Shown piece after piece: positions 9,059-16,945 of a stretch of 38,009 nt of DNA. Every line of letters begins with the position of its first letter. The stretch's first letter is position 1. The position numbers and the translations under genes were made by a program. The notes under the pieces were generated by a model. The model did no database searches and was not told the DNA's origin. It worked only from the letters and a program-made list of their open reading frames with translations. Origin of the DNA: Candidatus Aeolococcus gillhamiae (GTDB taxonomy: Bacteria; Chloroflexota; Dormibacteria; Aeolococcales; Aeolococcaceae); NCBI GenBank assembly GCA_003244045.1, contig QHBU01000070.1, forward strand, positions 1 through 38,009. Direction: 5' to 3'.

Positions 9059-10560
9059 CAGTGCAGCGCGCTGGCGCCGCCGCCGGCCAGTGAGATCAGT
9101 GGGCCCGCGAAGGCCGCGAAGAGGAGCCCGAGCGCGGCAGTGGAGATCGCGGCGATGCGGGCGATCCGCGGCGTGGTGGTCACCGCGAACGGGGCCTCAC
9201 CGTTGTCGTCCGCGTACATCACCGCCAGCCAACGCACCACCGCGACGCCGCAGAGCACCAGCGCCATCGCCGCGATGCCCACGGCCCAACCCCGGCCGGC
9301 ATCGAGCGCCGACTCAGCAGCGAGAAGGCGGCCGAAGAATCCTGCCAGCGGCGGCAGCCCGGCCAGCCCGAGAAGTGCGAGTGAGAGGAAGGCGGCCGTG
9401 GTCGGCGCGCGCCGACCCGCGCCGCGGTACGCGTCAATGCCTGTGCCGAGGCCGGCCGCGTCGAAGACGCCGGCGAGGAGGAGCGACGCCAGCAGCGCGG
9501 CGGCTGCGCCGAGCAGCGAGAAGAGCAGTGCGGTGCTGCCGCCGGCCGTCGACCCGGCGATGCCGCGGCCGGTCGAGGCGAGCGCCAGCAGCAGGAAGCC
9601 CGCCTGCGCGATGGACAGGTCGGCGATGAGCCGCCGGATGGTCGTGGCACGCACCGCCAGGATTGCGCCGGAGAGCATCCCGGCCGCGGCAAGAATGTCG
9701 ACGAGGATGGTCCAGCGTGTGCTCCCGGGACCGAAGCCCTCGACGGCGAAGCGAGCCAGCACAAGGGTGCCGACGACGGCGCCCAGGGCCGAGCTGAACC
9801 CCGCGATGGCCCCAGGGGTGGCCTCCTGGACAAGCCTGGTCCACGCCTGCAGCGGAGGCGCGCCGACCGCCACCAGCAAACCGATCACCACTAGGGCGAT
9901 GCCCACCACCTCGAGTGGGCCGTCGATCGGAGCGCCGGTGACACGCGCCCCGGTTGCCAGCCGAGCCAGGTCGGTGGTGCCGACGGCGGCGTAGAGGAGC
10001 GTCATCCCGTACACGGTGGTCGCCATCGCCACGCCACCGGCGAGAAGCTGGCGGAACGCTGCCTCCGCGGTCTGCCCCGACGTTTTGGTCATAGCTGTCA
10101 GAAGCGCGAGCGCCACCAGGAGGACCGCGAACGCGACGACGAAAGCGGCCATCTCGCGCTGCGCCAGGAGAATCATCGCCGCGCCCGAGCTCACCTGGAG
10201 AAGCGCGCAAAACGCGCCCGCCCGTGCCGGGGCGCGGCGTGTGTACGCCTCAGAACCGAGCACGGTCAGCACCAGGGCCAGGAGCACCAGCACCGACCCG
10301 AAGACGTGGAAGCGATCGACCATCAGTCCCCCGCTGTACGCCGCCAGGCCGACACCCGCGGAGCTGGGGCGCATCGCCTGCAGCTCGATCATCGATGCGG
10401 TGAAGGCACCGACCGCCGCGAGCAGGGTGACCCACCGGTACAGTGACGGCCGTGTGCGAGGCCGCGCGGCGGCCACGGCCGCGCACACCAGGGCGCCAAA
10501 GCCGAGCATGACCGCGGGCAGGATCCCGAGCAGCACACCGAGACCGAAATTGCTGATCAC
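9058..10560 (-). CDS. nuoN: NuoN-like subunit (ND2 family), divergent
   Basis: This is a 500 aa polytopic protein of the complex I antiporter-like family, recognised from the family pattern: VYGMTLLYAAVGTTDLARLA, TIRRLIADLSIAQAGFLLLAL and GLAGLPPLAGFFGRL. By manual alignment to E. coli NuoN, key residues are replaced: Glu133 by Phe144, Lys217 by Ala231, Lys247 by Ala/Ser near 257-261, the His of SISHLGY by Gln319, and Lys395 by Arg in FFGRL. The whole protein has a single lysine (159, in a loop). The GTG at 10560 overlaps the nuoM stop as GTGA; the upstream extension of the frame is inside nuoM and was discarded. Proton translocation through this subunit is doubtful. Confidence 0.85.
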   Translation of the reverse strand: MISNFGLGVLLGILPAVMLGFGALVCAAVAAARPRTRPSLYRWVTLLAAVGAFTASMIELQAMRPSSAGVGLAAYSGGLMVDRFHVFGSVLVLLALVLTVLGSEAYTRRAPARAGAFCALLQVSSGAAMILLAQREMAAFVVAFAVLLVALALLTAMTKTSGQTAEAAFRQLLAGGVAMATTVYGMTLLYAAVGTTDLARLATGARVTGAPIDGPLEVVGIALVVIGLLVAVGAPPLQAWTRLVQEATPGAIAGFSSALGAVVGTLVLARFAVEGFGPGSTRWTILVDILAAAGMLSGAILAVRATTIRRLIADLSIAQAGFLLLALASTGRGIAGSTAGGSTALLFSLLGAAAALLASLLLAGVFDAAGLGTGIDAYRGAGRRAPTTAAFLSLALLGLAGLPPLAGFFGRLLAAESALDAGRGWAVGIAAMALVLCGVAVVRWLAVMYADDNGEAPFAVTTTPRIARIAAISTAALGLLFAAFAGPLISLAGGGASALH

Positions 10561-12287
10561 TGGGTGCCACCGAGAGACGCCGCAATGCGGACGAGACCGG
10601 TGCCGATGACCGGTACCACGCGGCCGGCGAGAAGTCCGAACGCCACCAGGAAGATGACCAGGGGCCACAGATAGCCGAGCTCGAGAGCCGTCGTGTCACG
10701 GACGCGCGCGAACTCCTCACGCACCGGGCCGAGGAACACCCGTTGCGCGGACCAGATCAGGGCTGCCGTGCTGACCGCGGTGCTCGCCATCACGAAGACG
10801 GTGGCGTAGGGGTGGACCGAGAACACCCCGCTGAACAGCATCAGCTCCGCGCTGAACCCCGCAAGCAGCGGCGCCCCCAGGGCGGCGAGGCAGGCAAAGA
10901 TCCAGAACCCTCCGAGCCGCGGCGCCTGCGCCGCCAGACCACCGAGCCGGTCCAACGGCGCGCTGCGCGTCCGTCCCTCGATGGCCCCGCAGAGCAGCAG
11001 CAACAGCGCGCTGCTCAACCCGCCGGCGACCAGCTGCAGAACGGCGCCGTCCAGCGAGATGCTGTTGGGCGCGGCCACGGCGAGGAGCACCAGCGACATC
11101 TGGCCGATGCTCACCGCGGCGACCATGCGCCGCAGCGTGGTCTGCGCGAGCGTCAGCAGGACCCCCCACAGCGCGCTGAGCACCGCGAGCACCATCAGCG
11201 CACTGCCGAAGCGCTGTGCCTGCGCCGGGAACAGCCCGAGCGCGAACCGGATCATCCCGTACCCGGAGAGCCGCACCAGCACGCCCGCGACCACAGCGGC
11301 AACGCCGGAGCTGGCGGTTGCGGTGGTGTCGAGCATCCAGGTGTGCACCGGCACGATGACGAAACCGATCGCAAACGCGGTGAACACGAGCCAGAATCCC
11401 GCCGCCGCCACCGGACCGGTGAGCGCTCCGGCGTTGCCAAGGTCGGTCAGGTCGGAGCTGTGCGCGCTGCTGTGCACCACCACAAGGAGGAAGCCGGTGA
11501 GGAGCAGCGCCCCGCTGATGAGCACGGCCACGCCGGCGCGCGTTGCCGTGCGCTCCCGGCCGGCTCCTCCGAAGCACCTGATCAGGAGGAAGAGCGGCGC
11601 CGCCTGCATGGCGAAGAACATCACGAACAGGACCAGGTCGGTGGCACAGAGGGCTCCGTTGACCGCCGTCTCGAGCAGCAGCAGCAGCCCGCAGTACAGG
11701 CGCAGCCGCTGCTGGCGCTTCCACGCCGCCAGGAACACCGATGTGAACACAAGGGTGCTGAGCACCAGCAGGCTCAGGGTCACCCCGTCGGCGCTCATGT
11801 GGTAGTGGATCGCGAAGGCGAAGTGGCTGATCCAGGTGGTGTTCTCCTCATGGAGCTGGTCCGGGGTGGCGGCAACCCCCAGCGAGATGGCCGTGAGGAG
11901 CGTGAAGAGGGTCAGCACCAGCGCTGCTGCCGCCGCGAACAGCGCGACCGAACGGATACGGCTGCGCTGCTCCGCGGTGCGTTCGGGCAGGAACACGATC
12001 ACCAGGGCCGCGACAGTGGTGATGAACACCACGGTGCTGAGCAGGACAGACGGCAGATCGAGGCCGGTGTTGGTGGGGGTCGTCGGCGTGGTCGCCGGGG
12101 CCGGCCTGGCCGCGGCGGGCGGCGGCAGCGAGAACGCCGCAGTGGGTGGCGCGGCGACGACCGGTGCGGTGGCGGCGCTGATCGACGGTGAGACCGCCGC
12201 GATGAGCGGGTGGAACGCGGCCGCCAAGCGTGGGGCCTGCTGCGCGGCCGTCGCGGCCGACCACAGTGTCTGCAGCGTCGCGCTCAC
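10557..12287 (-). CDS. nuoM: NuoM-like subunit (ND4 family), divergent, with N-terminal extension
   Basis: This is a 576 aa polytopic protein. Homology to NuoM is clear around VIVPVHTW (311-317), VLVRLSGYGMIRFAL and DGAVLQLVAGGLSSALLL. Against E. coli NuoM, Glu144 aligns with Ala226, Lys234 with Gly308, Lys265 with Arg339 and the TM10 His with Gly422; Glu407 is kept as Glu481. There is one lysine (190, between helices). The first 78 residues are unusual: a short hydrophobic segment, then a Pro/Ala/Thr-rich linker (about 42-74) ahead of the first normal helix. The GTG overlaps the nuoL stop as GTGA. The frame stays open far upstream, antiparallel to nothing real and overlapping nuoL, so that extension is a high-GC artefact. 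Confidence 0.83.
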   Translation of the reverse strand: MSATLQTLWSAATAAQQAPRLAAAFHPLIAAVSPSISAATAPVVAAPPTAAFSLPPPAAARPAPATTPTTPTNTGLDLPSVLLSTVVFITTVAALVIVFLPERTAEQRSRIRSVALFAAAAALVLTLFTLLTAISLGVAATPDQLHEENTTWISHFAFAIHYHMSADGVTLSLLVLSTLVFTSVFLAAWKRQQRLRLYCGLLLLLETAVNGALCATDLVLFVMFFAMQAAPLFLLIRCFGGAGRERTATRAGVAVLISGALLLTGFLLVVVHSSAHSSDLTDLGNAGALTGPVAAAGFWLVFTAFAIGFVIVPVHTWMLDTTATASSGVAAVVAGVLVRLSGYGMIRFALGLFPAQAQRFGSALMVLAVLSALWGVLLTLAQTTLRRMVAAVSIGQMSLVLLAVAAPNSISLDGAVLQLVAGGLSSALLLLLCGAIEGRTRSAPLDRLGGLAAQAPRLGGFWIFACLAALGAPLLAGFSAELMLFSGVFSVHPYATVFVMASTAVSTAALIWSAQRVFLGPVREEFARVRDTTALELGYLWPLVIFLVAFGLLAGRVVPVIGTGLVRIAASLGGTQ

Positions 12288-14335
12288 TGGATGGTCACCG
12301 GGAAATGGCCGGTCACGGCCAGAACCGACGCCGCCAGCAGGATGGCCACAACGACCAGGGCCGCCGCCATCGACAGCCCCACCCGGGCGCTGCGCAGGCG
12401 GCTCAGCGCCTCGCTGAGTGTGCCGACGCTCTCCCCCATCGCGGTGGGGATCGGTTCCAGCAGCTGCACGTCGAGGGTGTCCAGCGCCCGGCCGGCCGCG
12501 ACGAACCCGCGCGGGAGGAGAGCCGCGACGCGCTCGGCGGGGGTGGGGCCTGCCAGCGCCGTGCTCGCCCAGGCAAGGTGATCGCGGGCAGGGGCCGGCC
12601 GGCGACGCCGATCCGCGGAGAAGAGCCACCACGCGGCAGCTGCCCCGACGACCGCGAGAACGGCCGCAAGCGCGAGCGCGACCGTGTCGAACGGCAGGTC
12701 CTCGCGGACGCGGCCGTAGAAGACGAAGCGAGTGAAGCTGAGCCCGGTGACGGCCCCGCTGCCCACGGTGAAGGGGCCGATCCCGGGAAGGCCGGCCAGC
12801 GTGGCCGCGGCCCCGCCGGCGAGCGCGACCAGCACGGTGCGACGCAACCGCGCGTCCACCTCCCGAAGCCGGCTGACGTCGAAGCCGCGGCGCCTGGTGG
12901 CTTCGCCCGTGGCCGCGACGAAGTACACGCGGAACGCGTACACGGCGGTGAGGACGATGGTCACGAGCACGGCCGCCGCGACGATCACGCGAACCACGCT
13001 GCTGGCGTGCCCTCCGCCGGGCAGCGCGCCGCGGAGCGCCGACGAGAGCACGCTGTACGTGTTCAGCGTCAGTCCGCTGATCCCCAGCGCCCAACCGCCG
13101 AGCGCTAGCGTGGTGCGGGGCATGCGCTGCCGTCCGCCGCCGCAGTCGCGGAGCTCGTGGCTCCGAAATCCGCGGCTCAGGTTTCCCGCCGTGAGGAAGT
13201 ACGCCACCGCCAGGAATGAGCCGGTGAAGAGGAGGAACAGCGCCGCGCTGTAGCCGCCCACCCCGAAAGCGGCCAGCATCAGACCCGCCTGGCTGCTCAC
13301 GGCGAACAGACCGATCCGGAACACGTCTCGTTGTGCCAGCGCCAGCACGGCGCCCGCCACTGCAGCGATCGCGCCGACAACGGCGACGGCGGTGAGCAGG
13401 TGAGGCGCCTCGAGCAGGAGGGGATACACCCGTGCCAGCAGCAGACCCGCGGGGATCAGCGCGGACACGGCGATCAGCGCGAGCCCGGGAACCGGGGCGT
13501 CGAGCGCGCCGCTCAGCCAGAGGTGCATGGGACCGATGGTGGCGCGGATGGAGGCGGCAACCACGAAGAGAACCGCGAGCACTACAAGGGTTCTCGCGCC
13601 CACCCCGGCCACCGCGCCGAGACGGCCGATGTGCCACTGCAGAGCCAGCTGGGAGAAGGAGAAGGGGTCGTTGCTGAGCTGGCCGTTGGTCGGTGTCCGC
13701 TGGCCGATCGAAGTGCCGAACTTGGCGAAGCTCATCACCAGGCCGAGCAACAGGGCCAGGTCGGCGCTGCGCAGTACCACGAACGTCCGCGTCGCGGCGG
13801 CCGCACTGGCCGGCCGCTGCCAGTGGTGCGCGGCCAGCATCCATGCGGCCACGCCGGCCACCTCCCACCCCAGCCAGAACTGGAACAGGTTGGGGCTGCT
13901 GACCAGCGCCAGGACACCGAAGGTCAGCAGTCCCATGACCCAGAAGAAGCGCCGGAAACCGTCGTCGCCTCTCATCGAGACGAGCGCGTGCACCTGGGTG
14001 ATGACCGAGAGGAAGAGGACGGCGAACATGAACGTCACGCTCAGAGGGTCGACGCGGATGCCCCAGAAGACGCCGAAGTCGGCAGGCACCGTCGGTGGGC
14101 CGATGCCGGTGGGCGACGTCGTCTGCAGGTCCCAGAACGTCTGAGTGTTCTCGTACACCGGGATCACATGGGTGAGCCGGAACACCAGCACCACCAGGGA
14201 CAGAGCCAGCGCGAGGCTTGTCAGTGCGACCCCGGCCTGGGCGGCACGCCGAGGCGACTCGGCGAGGAATGACACGGCGACCCCGACCAGCGGGAGAAGC
14301 ACCACCGCCCACGTGAGGTTGAGGATGATCGCCAT
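12284..14335 (-). CDS. nuoL: NuoL-like subunit (ND5 family), divergent
   Basis: This is a 683 aa polytopic protein, with the family hallmarks FWLGWEVAGVAAWML (Glu158 = E. coli Glu144) and FVVLRSAD (Asp192 = Asp178) retained. Other channel residues are lost by manual alignment: Lys229 to Arg264, His254 to Ala289, His334 to Leu368, His338 to Gly372, Lys342 to Ala376, and the Lys399-Asp400 pair to Ser-Ala. It has a single lysine (205, in a loop). The C-terminal part has the long amphipathic/anchor region of NuoL (about 600-683), ending in one more membrane helix. The ATG lies 1 bp after nuoK. Sodium/proton antiporter subunits (MrpA/D) share the fold, but the J-K-L-M-N order supports a complex I origin. 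Confidence 0.87.
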   Translation of the reverse strand: MAIILNLTWAVVLLPLVGVAVSFLAESPRRAAQAGVALTSLALALSLVVLVFRLTHVIPVYENTQTFWDLQTTSPTGIGPPTVPADFGVFWGIRVDPLSVTFMFAVLFLSVITQVHALVSMRGDDGFRRFFWVMGLLTFGVLALVSSPNLFQFWLGWEVAGVAAWMLAAHHWQRPASAAAATRTFVVLRSADLALLLGLVMSFAKFGTSIGQRTPTNGQLSNDPFSFSQLALQWHIGRLGAVAGVGARTLVVLAVLFVVAASIRATIGPMHLWLSGALDAPVPGLALIAVSALIPAGLLLARVYPLLLEAPHLLTAVAVVGAIAAVAGAVLALAQRDVFRIGLFAVSSQAGLMLAAFGVGGYSAALFLLFTGSFLAVAYFLTAGNLSRGFRSHELRDCGGGRQRMPRTTLALGGWALGISGLTLNTYSVLSSALRGALPGGGHASSVVRVIVAAAVLVTIVLTAVYAFRVYFVAATGEATRRRGFDVSRLREVDARLRRTVLVALAGGAAATLAGLPGIGPFTVGSGAVTGLSFTRFVFYGRVREDLPFDTVALALAAVLAVVGAAAAWWLFSADRRRRPAPARDHLAWASTALAGPTPAERVAALLPRGFVAAGRALDTLDVQLLEPIPTAMGESVGTLSEALSRLRSARVGLSMAAALVVVAILLAASVLAVTGHFPVTIQ

Positions 14336-14336
14336 C

Positions 14337-14651
14337 TCAGGCGTCCAGCTCGGTCATCTCGTCCAGGTCAGCGGTGTCCGACCGTCGCCAGAGCAGTGCC
14401 GCAACCGCACCCCCGACGAGCAGCTCGGCGCAGAGAGCTGCCAGCGTGAAGAGCGCGAGCGCGTCGCCGAGCCGGGGCACGGAGCCGTCCCCGCTCTCGG
14501 CGAAACCCACAGCAGCCACCAACGGCGCGCTGAAGAGCACGCTCAGCGAGGCAAGCGCCGCGATGACGTTGCGCCGCGTGGTGACCCCGAAGAGTCCGAT
14601 GGCGAACAGCACGGCGCTGAGCACCGCGTAGTGTGCCGGTCCTACGTTCAC
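14337..14651 (-). CDS. nuoK: NuoK-like subunit (ND4L family)
   Basis: This 104 aa protein has three membrane helices. The match to NuoK is clear in HYAVLSAVLFAIGLFGVTTRRN, which corresponds to E. coli [22 protein letters not shown]. The essential glutamate of helix 2 (E. coli Glu36, in GLEIMIN) is replaced by Ser37 here (SLSVLFS). The helix 3 glutamate (Glu72) is kept as Glu76 in LCAELLVGG. The tail RRSDTADLDEM is family-like. The GTG start overlaps nuoJ (GTGA) and the stop lies 1 bp before nuoL. Confidence 0.88.
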   Translation of the reverse strand: MNVGPAHYAVLSAVLFAIGLFGVTTRRNVIAALASLSVLFSAPLVAAVGFAESGDGSVPRLGDALALFTLAALCAELLVGGAVAALLWRRSDTADLDEMTELDA

Positions 14652-15253
14652 CGGCCCGCCCCAGCGTCGCTTCCCGCTCGCTGCGCGCGCGCCGCCGCGC
14701 GGTGCTCGCGGCGCAGCCGCGCGCGCTGCTCGCGCAGCCGGCGCTGCTCGGCGGCCCGGTCCAGGACGCGCTCGTCGTCCCCGGTTCTGCCGATCATCAG
14801 CGCACCGCCGACGGCGAGCACAGCGAGGATGGCGGCGACGCCGAGGCTGATCGGCGTTCGGTAGTGGAGAAGGGTCAGCAGGCTCTGGCCGCCGCTCGGC
14901 GTGTGCGCGGTGTCATCGACGCGAGTGTTGGTGACCCAGACTAGCAGCACCCCGATGCCACCGGCGACCGCGGCGCTCAGTGGCCACGCAGTCGCGGGGC
15001 CGGGCACATCGCCGAGCAGCGGTGCGTACCCGTAACGTCGCAGCGCGGCAGCCACCAGCAGCAGGCAGCCGCTCGGTGCCACCAGCGCGACGGCGCCGAG
15101 CAGGTAGGCACCGGCGGCGATGAGCAGGATGCCGACGAGCACGCCACCGGCGAGCACTGCGAGCAGCGCCATGCGTGTGGACGGTGCGAGCACGGCGCCG
15201 AGAGCCGCGAGGACGATCAGAATCGCGAGTACGTAGAACACCGCGGTGCTCAC
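14648..15253 (-). CDS. nuoJ: NuoJ-like subunit (ND6 family), divergent
   Basis: This is a 201 aa membrane protein assigned mainly from its position before nuoK-L-M-N and its five-helix pattern with an FYVLAILIVLAALGAVLAP opening typical of NuoJ. The third helix, which in NuoJ has a conserved Tyr-Gly-Ala motif and a pi-bulge, reads VALVAPSGCLLLVAAAL, with no Tyr. The C-terminus is a highly charged Arg/Ala/Glu coiled-coil-like tail (about 160-201), unusual for NuoJ. The GTG start overlaps the stop of a 30-codon upstream ORF (GTGA). No ribosome site is seen, so translation probably depends on that upstream ORF. Confidence 0.7.
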   Translation of the reverse strand: MSTAVFYVLAILIVLAALGAVLAPSTRMALLAVLAGGVLVGILLIAAGAYLLGAVALVAPSGCLLLVAAALRRYGYAPLLGDVPGPATAWPLSAAVAGGIGVLLVWVTNTRVDDTAHTPSGGQSLLTLLHYRTPISLGVAAILAVLAVGGALMIGRTGDDERVLDRAAEQRRLREQRARLRREHRAAARAQRAGSDAGAGR

Positions 15254-15342
15254 CCAGCCGTCTGGTGCAGGGCTGCGGCAGCGCGGACAGACGCTTTCGG
15301 GAAAGGCGCCTCGCTCACGAGGCGGCTGCCGGCGCCGGACAT
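15250..15342 (-). CDS. Short leader ORF coupled to nuoJ (30 codons)
   Basis: The ATG at 15342 lies 7 nt after a TACAAT box, the spacing of a leaderless start. The frame runs 30 codons (begins MSGAGSRLVSEAPF, ends LHQTAG), and its TGA overlaps the nuoJ GTG. It has no membrane segment and no family I recognise. The same reading frame continues upstream without a stop, but that part lies before the -10 box. It may be a real small protein or a device that brings ribosomes to nuoJ. Confidence 0.5.
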   Translation of the reverse strand: MSGAGSRLVSEAPFPKASVRAAAALHQTAG

Positions 15343-15349
15343 CGGCGGC

Positions 15350-15355
15350 ATTGTA
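15350..15355 (-). promoter_or_regulatory. -10 box for the nuoJKLMN-like operon
   Basis: TACAAT on the minus strand, 7 nt before the leader-ORF ATG (15342) and immediately after the 15358-15384 hairpin. A TTGACG upstream is 31 nt away, too far to serve as its -35. Confidence 0.5.
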
Positions 15356-15357
15356 GG

Positions 15358-15384
15358 CGAAGGGCGAACTGCCTTCCCCCTTCG
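15358..15384 (-). terminator. Post-stop hairpin, repeat family copy 1
   Basis: An 11 bp stem with one mismatch and loop GGCAG on the minus strand (CTGCC on the plus) begins 4 nt after the stop of the 15389-15781 gene. Its sequence is related to the hairpins at 17323, 28704 and 35605, but the loop is in the opposite orientation. There is no U-tract. It probably ends the mnmA transcript before the nuo promoter. Confidence 0.55.
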
Positions 15385-15388
15385 ACCG

Positions 15389-15781
15389 TCAAACCGCGTC
15401 GTCGTCCTCGAGAGCCCGATGCATGAGAGGGGGCGGCCTGTCGTCCTCATCGACGACACGCTCGAAGAGCAGGATCAAGGTCACGGCGAGCAGCGTCAGG
15501 ATGATGCCGCCGGCCGCAACCGGGTCGAGATGCACGCCGACCACGGGAACGGCGATCCCGGCGTCCCAGGCGCCCAGCCTGGCGCCGTCGGCCACTGTGC
15601 GCTGTCCCACGATGCCGGCGACGATGAGCAGGCCGCCGGCGGTGCCGAGGTGGTAGAGCCAGTTGCGCCCGCGGCGCGCCAGGAATGCTGACACCGACGC
15701 GATCACAGCGCCAGCGAGCACGCCAAGGACGCCGAGCGCGACCTGGCCCGGCGTCGGCGGCAGCGGCACCGCGAGGATCAC
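15389..15781 (-). CDS. Small three-helix membrane protein, function unknown
   Basis: A 130 aa product with three predicted membrane helices (about 12-34, 42-58 and 92-113) and an acidic C-terminal tail (VVDEDDRPPP to EDDDAV). I do not recognise the family. The GTG start overlaps the mnmA stop (GTGA), so it is translated with mnmA. It is followed by a hairpin and then the nuo-like operon, so it is probably not part of that operon despite its membrane character. Confidence 0.72.
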   Translation of the reverse strand: MILAVPLPPTPGQVALGVLGVLAGAVIASVSAFLARRGRNWLYHLGTAGGLLIVAGIVGQRTVADGARLGAWDAGIAVPVVGVHLDPVAAGGIILTLLAVTLILLFERVVDEDDRPPPLMHRALEDDDAV

Positions 15782-16935
15782 GTGAGCGCCACCGTGCCGC
15801 CGCCGATCACCTCGTCGCCTTCGAAGAGGACGCCCGCCTGGCCCGGCGCCACCTGGGTCACCGGCGGATCGCAGCGCAGAAGCAGGGCGTCGTTGCCAAG
15901 CTGAACCACGGCGACCTGGGCCGGGGCCGAGTGCGCGCGAAGCTGCAACGCCAGCGGCGCGTCGTGCGCGGGGCGCTGGTCGATCCAGTGGATGTCGGTG
16001 AGGCGCACGGTGTCGCGATCCAGCGCGCTGCGCGGGCCGACGGTGACGGTGTTGGCCATCGCGTCGACAGCGGTCACGAAGAGCGGGGCCTCGTCGGGGC
16101 GTGACGGCGGCAGCCCCAGGCCGGACCGCTGGCCCACCGTGTAGAAGGGCACCCCGCGGTGCTCGCCGACCACCGCGCCGGCCTGATCGACCATGGCGCC
16201 GGGACGGAAGCGGCCCCGCAGGCGCCGCTCCAGCTCGGCGCGCACCGAGCCGTCGACGAAGCACAGCTCCTGCGAGTCTGGCTTGGCCGCCGTGATCAGG
16301 CCGAGATCGGCGGCATGGCGCCGCACCTCGTCCTTGGACGTCTCTGCGCCAAGGGGGAATACGGAGCTGAGCAGCTGCTCCTGCTCGAGGCGATGGAGCG
16401 TGTAGGCCTGGTCCTTGGCCGCCGCCCGGGCACGATGCAGAGACGCGGCGTTCCCCCGCCGACCGATGCGCGCGTAGTGGCCTGTGGCGAGGTGGGTCGC
16501 CCCGGCGGCCCGGGCCCGGTCGAGCAGCACCCCGAACTTGATCACCTGGTTGCAGCGCACGCACGGGTTGGGCGTGCGCCCGGCCGCGTACTCGTCCTCG
16601 AACGGAGCCACCACGTCGCGCTGGAACTCCGGCTCCAGGTTCCAGCTGTAGTGCGGGATGCCAATGCTGGTCGCGACGCGGCGGGCGTCCTCGACGGCGT
16701 CGATGGAGCAGCAGCCGCGGTCGCGCCGGCGCTCTCCGTCGCGCGGCCACATTGCCAGGGTGATGCCGACGGTGCGCAACCCGCGTTCCGCACAGCGCGC
16801 CGCCGCCACCGATGAATCCACCCCGCCGGACATGGCCACCGCGACGACGGCGTCACCGGGCAGCAGCTCGAAGGGGTCGTCGGGGATGCGGGCTGCCCGG
16901 CGTCCAGGCGCGGCCGGCGCGGCCGCAGCGGTCAT
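15778..16935 (-). CDS. mnmA: tRNA-specific 2-thiouridylase MnmA
   Basis: MnmA adenylates and thiolates U34 of tRNA-Lys, -Glu and -Gln (s2U34). The 385 aa protein has the PP-loop AVAMSGGVDSSVAA near residue 35, then GCCSIDAVEDARRVA. The catalytic cysteine pair is in TPNPCVRCN and in DSQELCFV. The C-terminal beta-barrel domains follow. The ATG at 16935 comes 10 bp after the MoaD-like stop; the longer frame overlaps that gene and lacks homology. It is preceded by a sulfur-carrier-like gene, which may supply the sulfur (inference); a Tus relay is not visible. Confidence 0.95.
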   Translation of the reverse strand: MTAAAAPAAPGRRAARIPDDPFELLPGDAVVAVAMSGGVDSSVAAARCAERGLRTVGITLAMWPRDGERRRDRGCCSIDAVEDARRVATSIGIPHYSWNLEPEFQRDVVAPFEDEYAAGRTPNPCVRCNQVIKFGVLLDRARAAGATHLATGHYARIGRRGNAASLHRARAAAKDQAYTLHRLEQEQLLSSVFPLGAETSKDEVRRHAADLGLITAAKPDSQELCFVDGSVRAELERRLRGRFRPGAMVDQAGAVVGEHRGVPFYTVGQRSGLGLPPSRPDEAPLFVTAVDAMANTVTVGPRSALDRDTVRLTDIHWIDQRPAHDAPLALQLRAHSAPAQVAVVQLGNDALLLRCDPPVTQVAPGQAGVLFEGDEVIGGGTVALT

Positions 16936-16945
16936 CGCCGCCGCT

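Noticed and set aside
10557-14312. A 1251-codon open frame covering nuoM and most of nuoL
   Set aside because: Only the nuoM part has homology and hydrophobic composition; the upstream part is an Arg/Gly/Ala-rich alternative frame of nuoL, expected in GC-rich DNA.
9058-15253. Decaying (pseudogene) copy of complex I as explanation
   Set aside because: All five frames are full length with no stop or frameshift, retain hydrophobic pattern and tight overlaps, so active function without the usual channel residues is favoured; this is a judgement to be tested with relatives.
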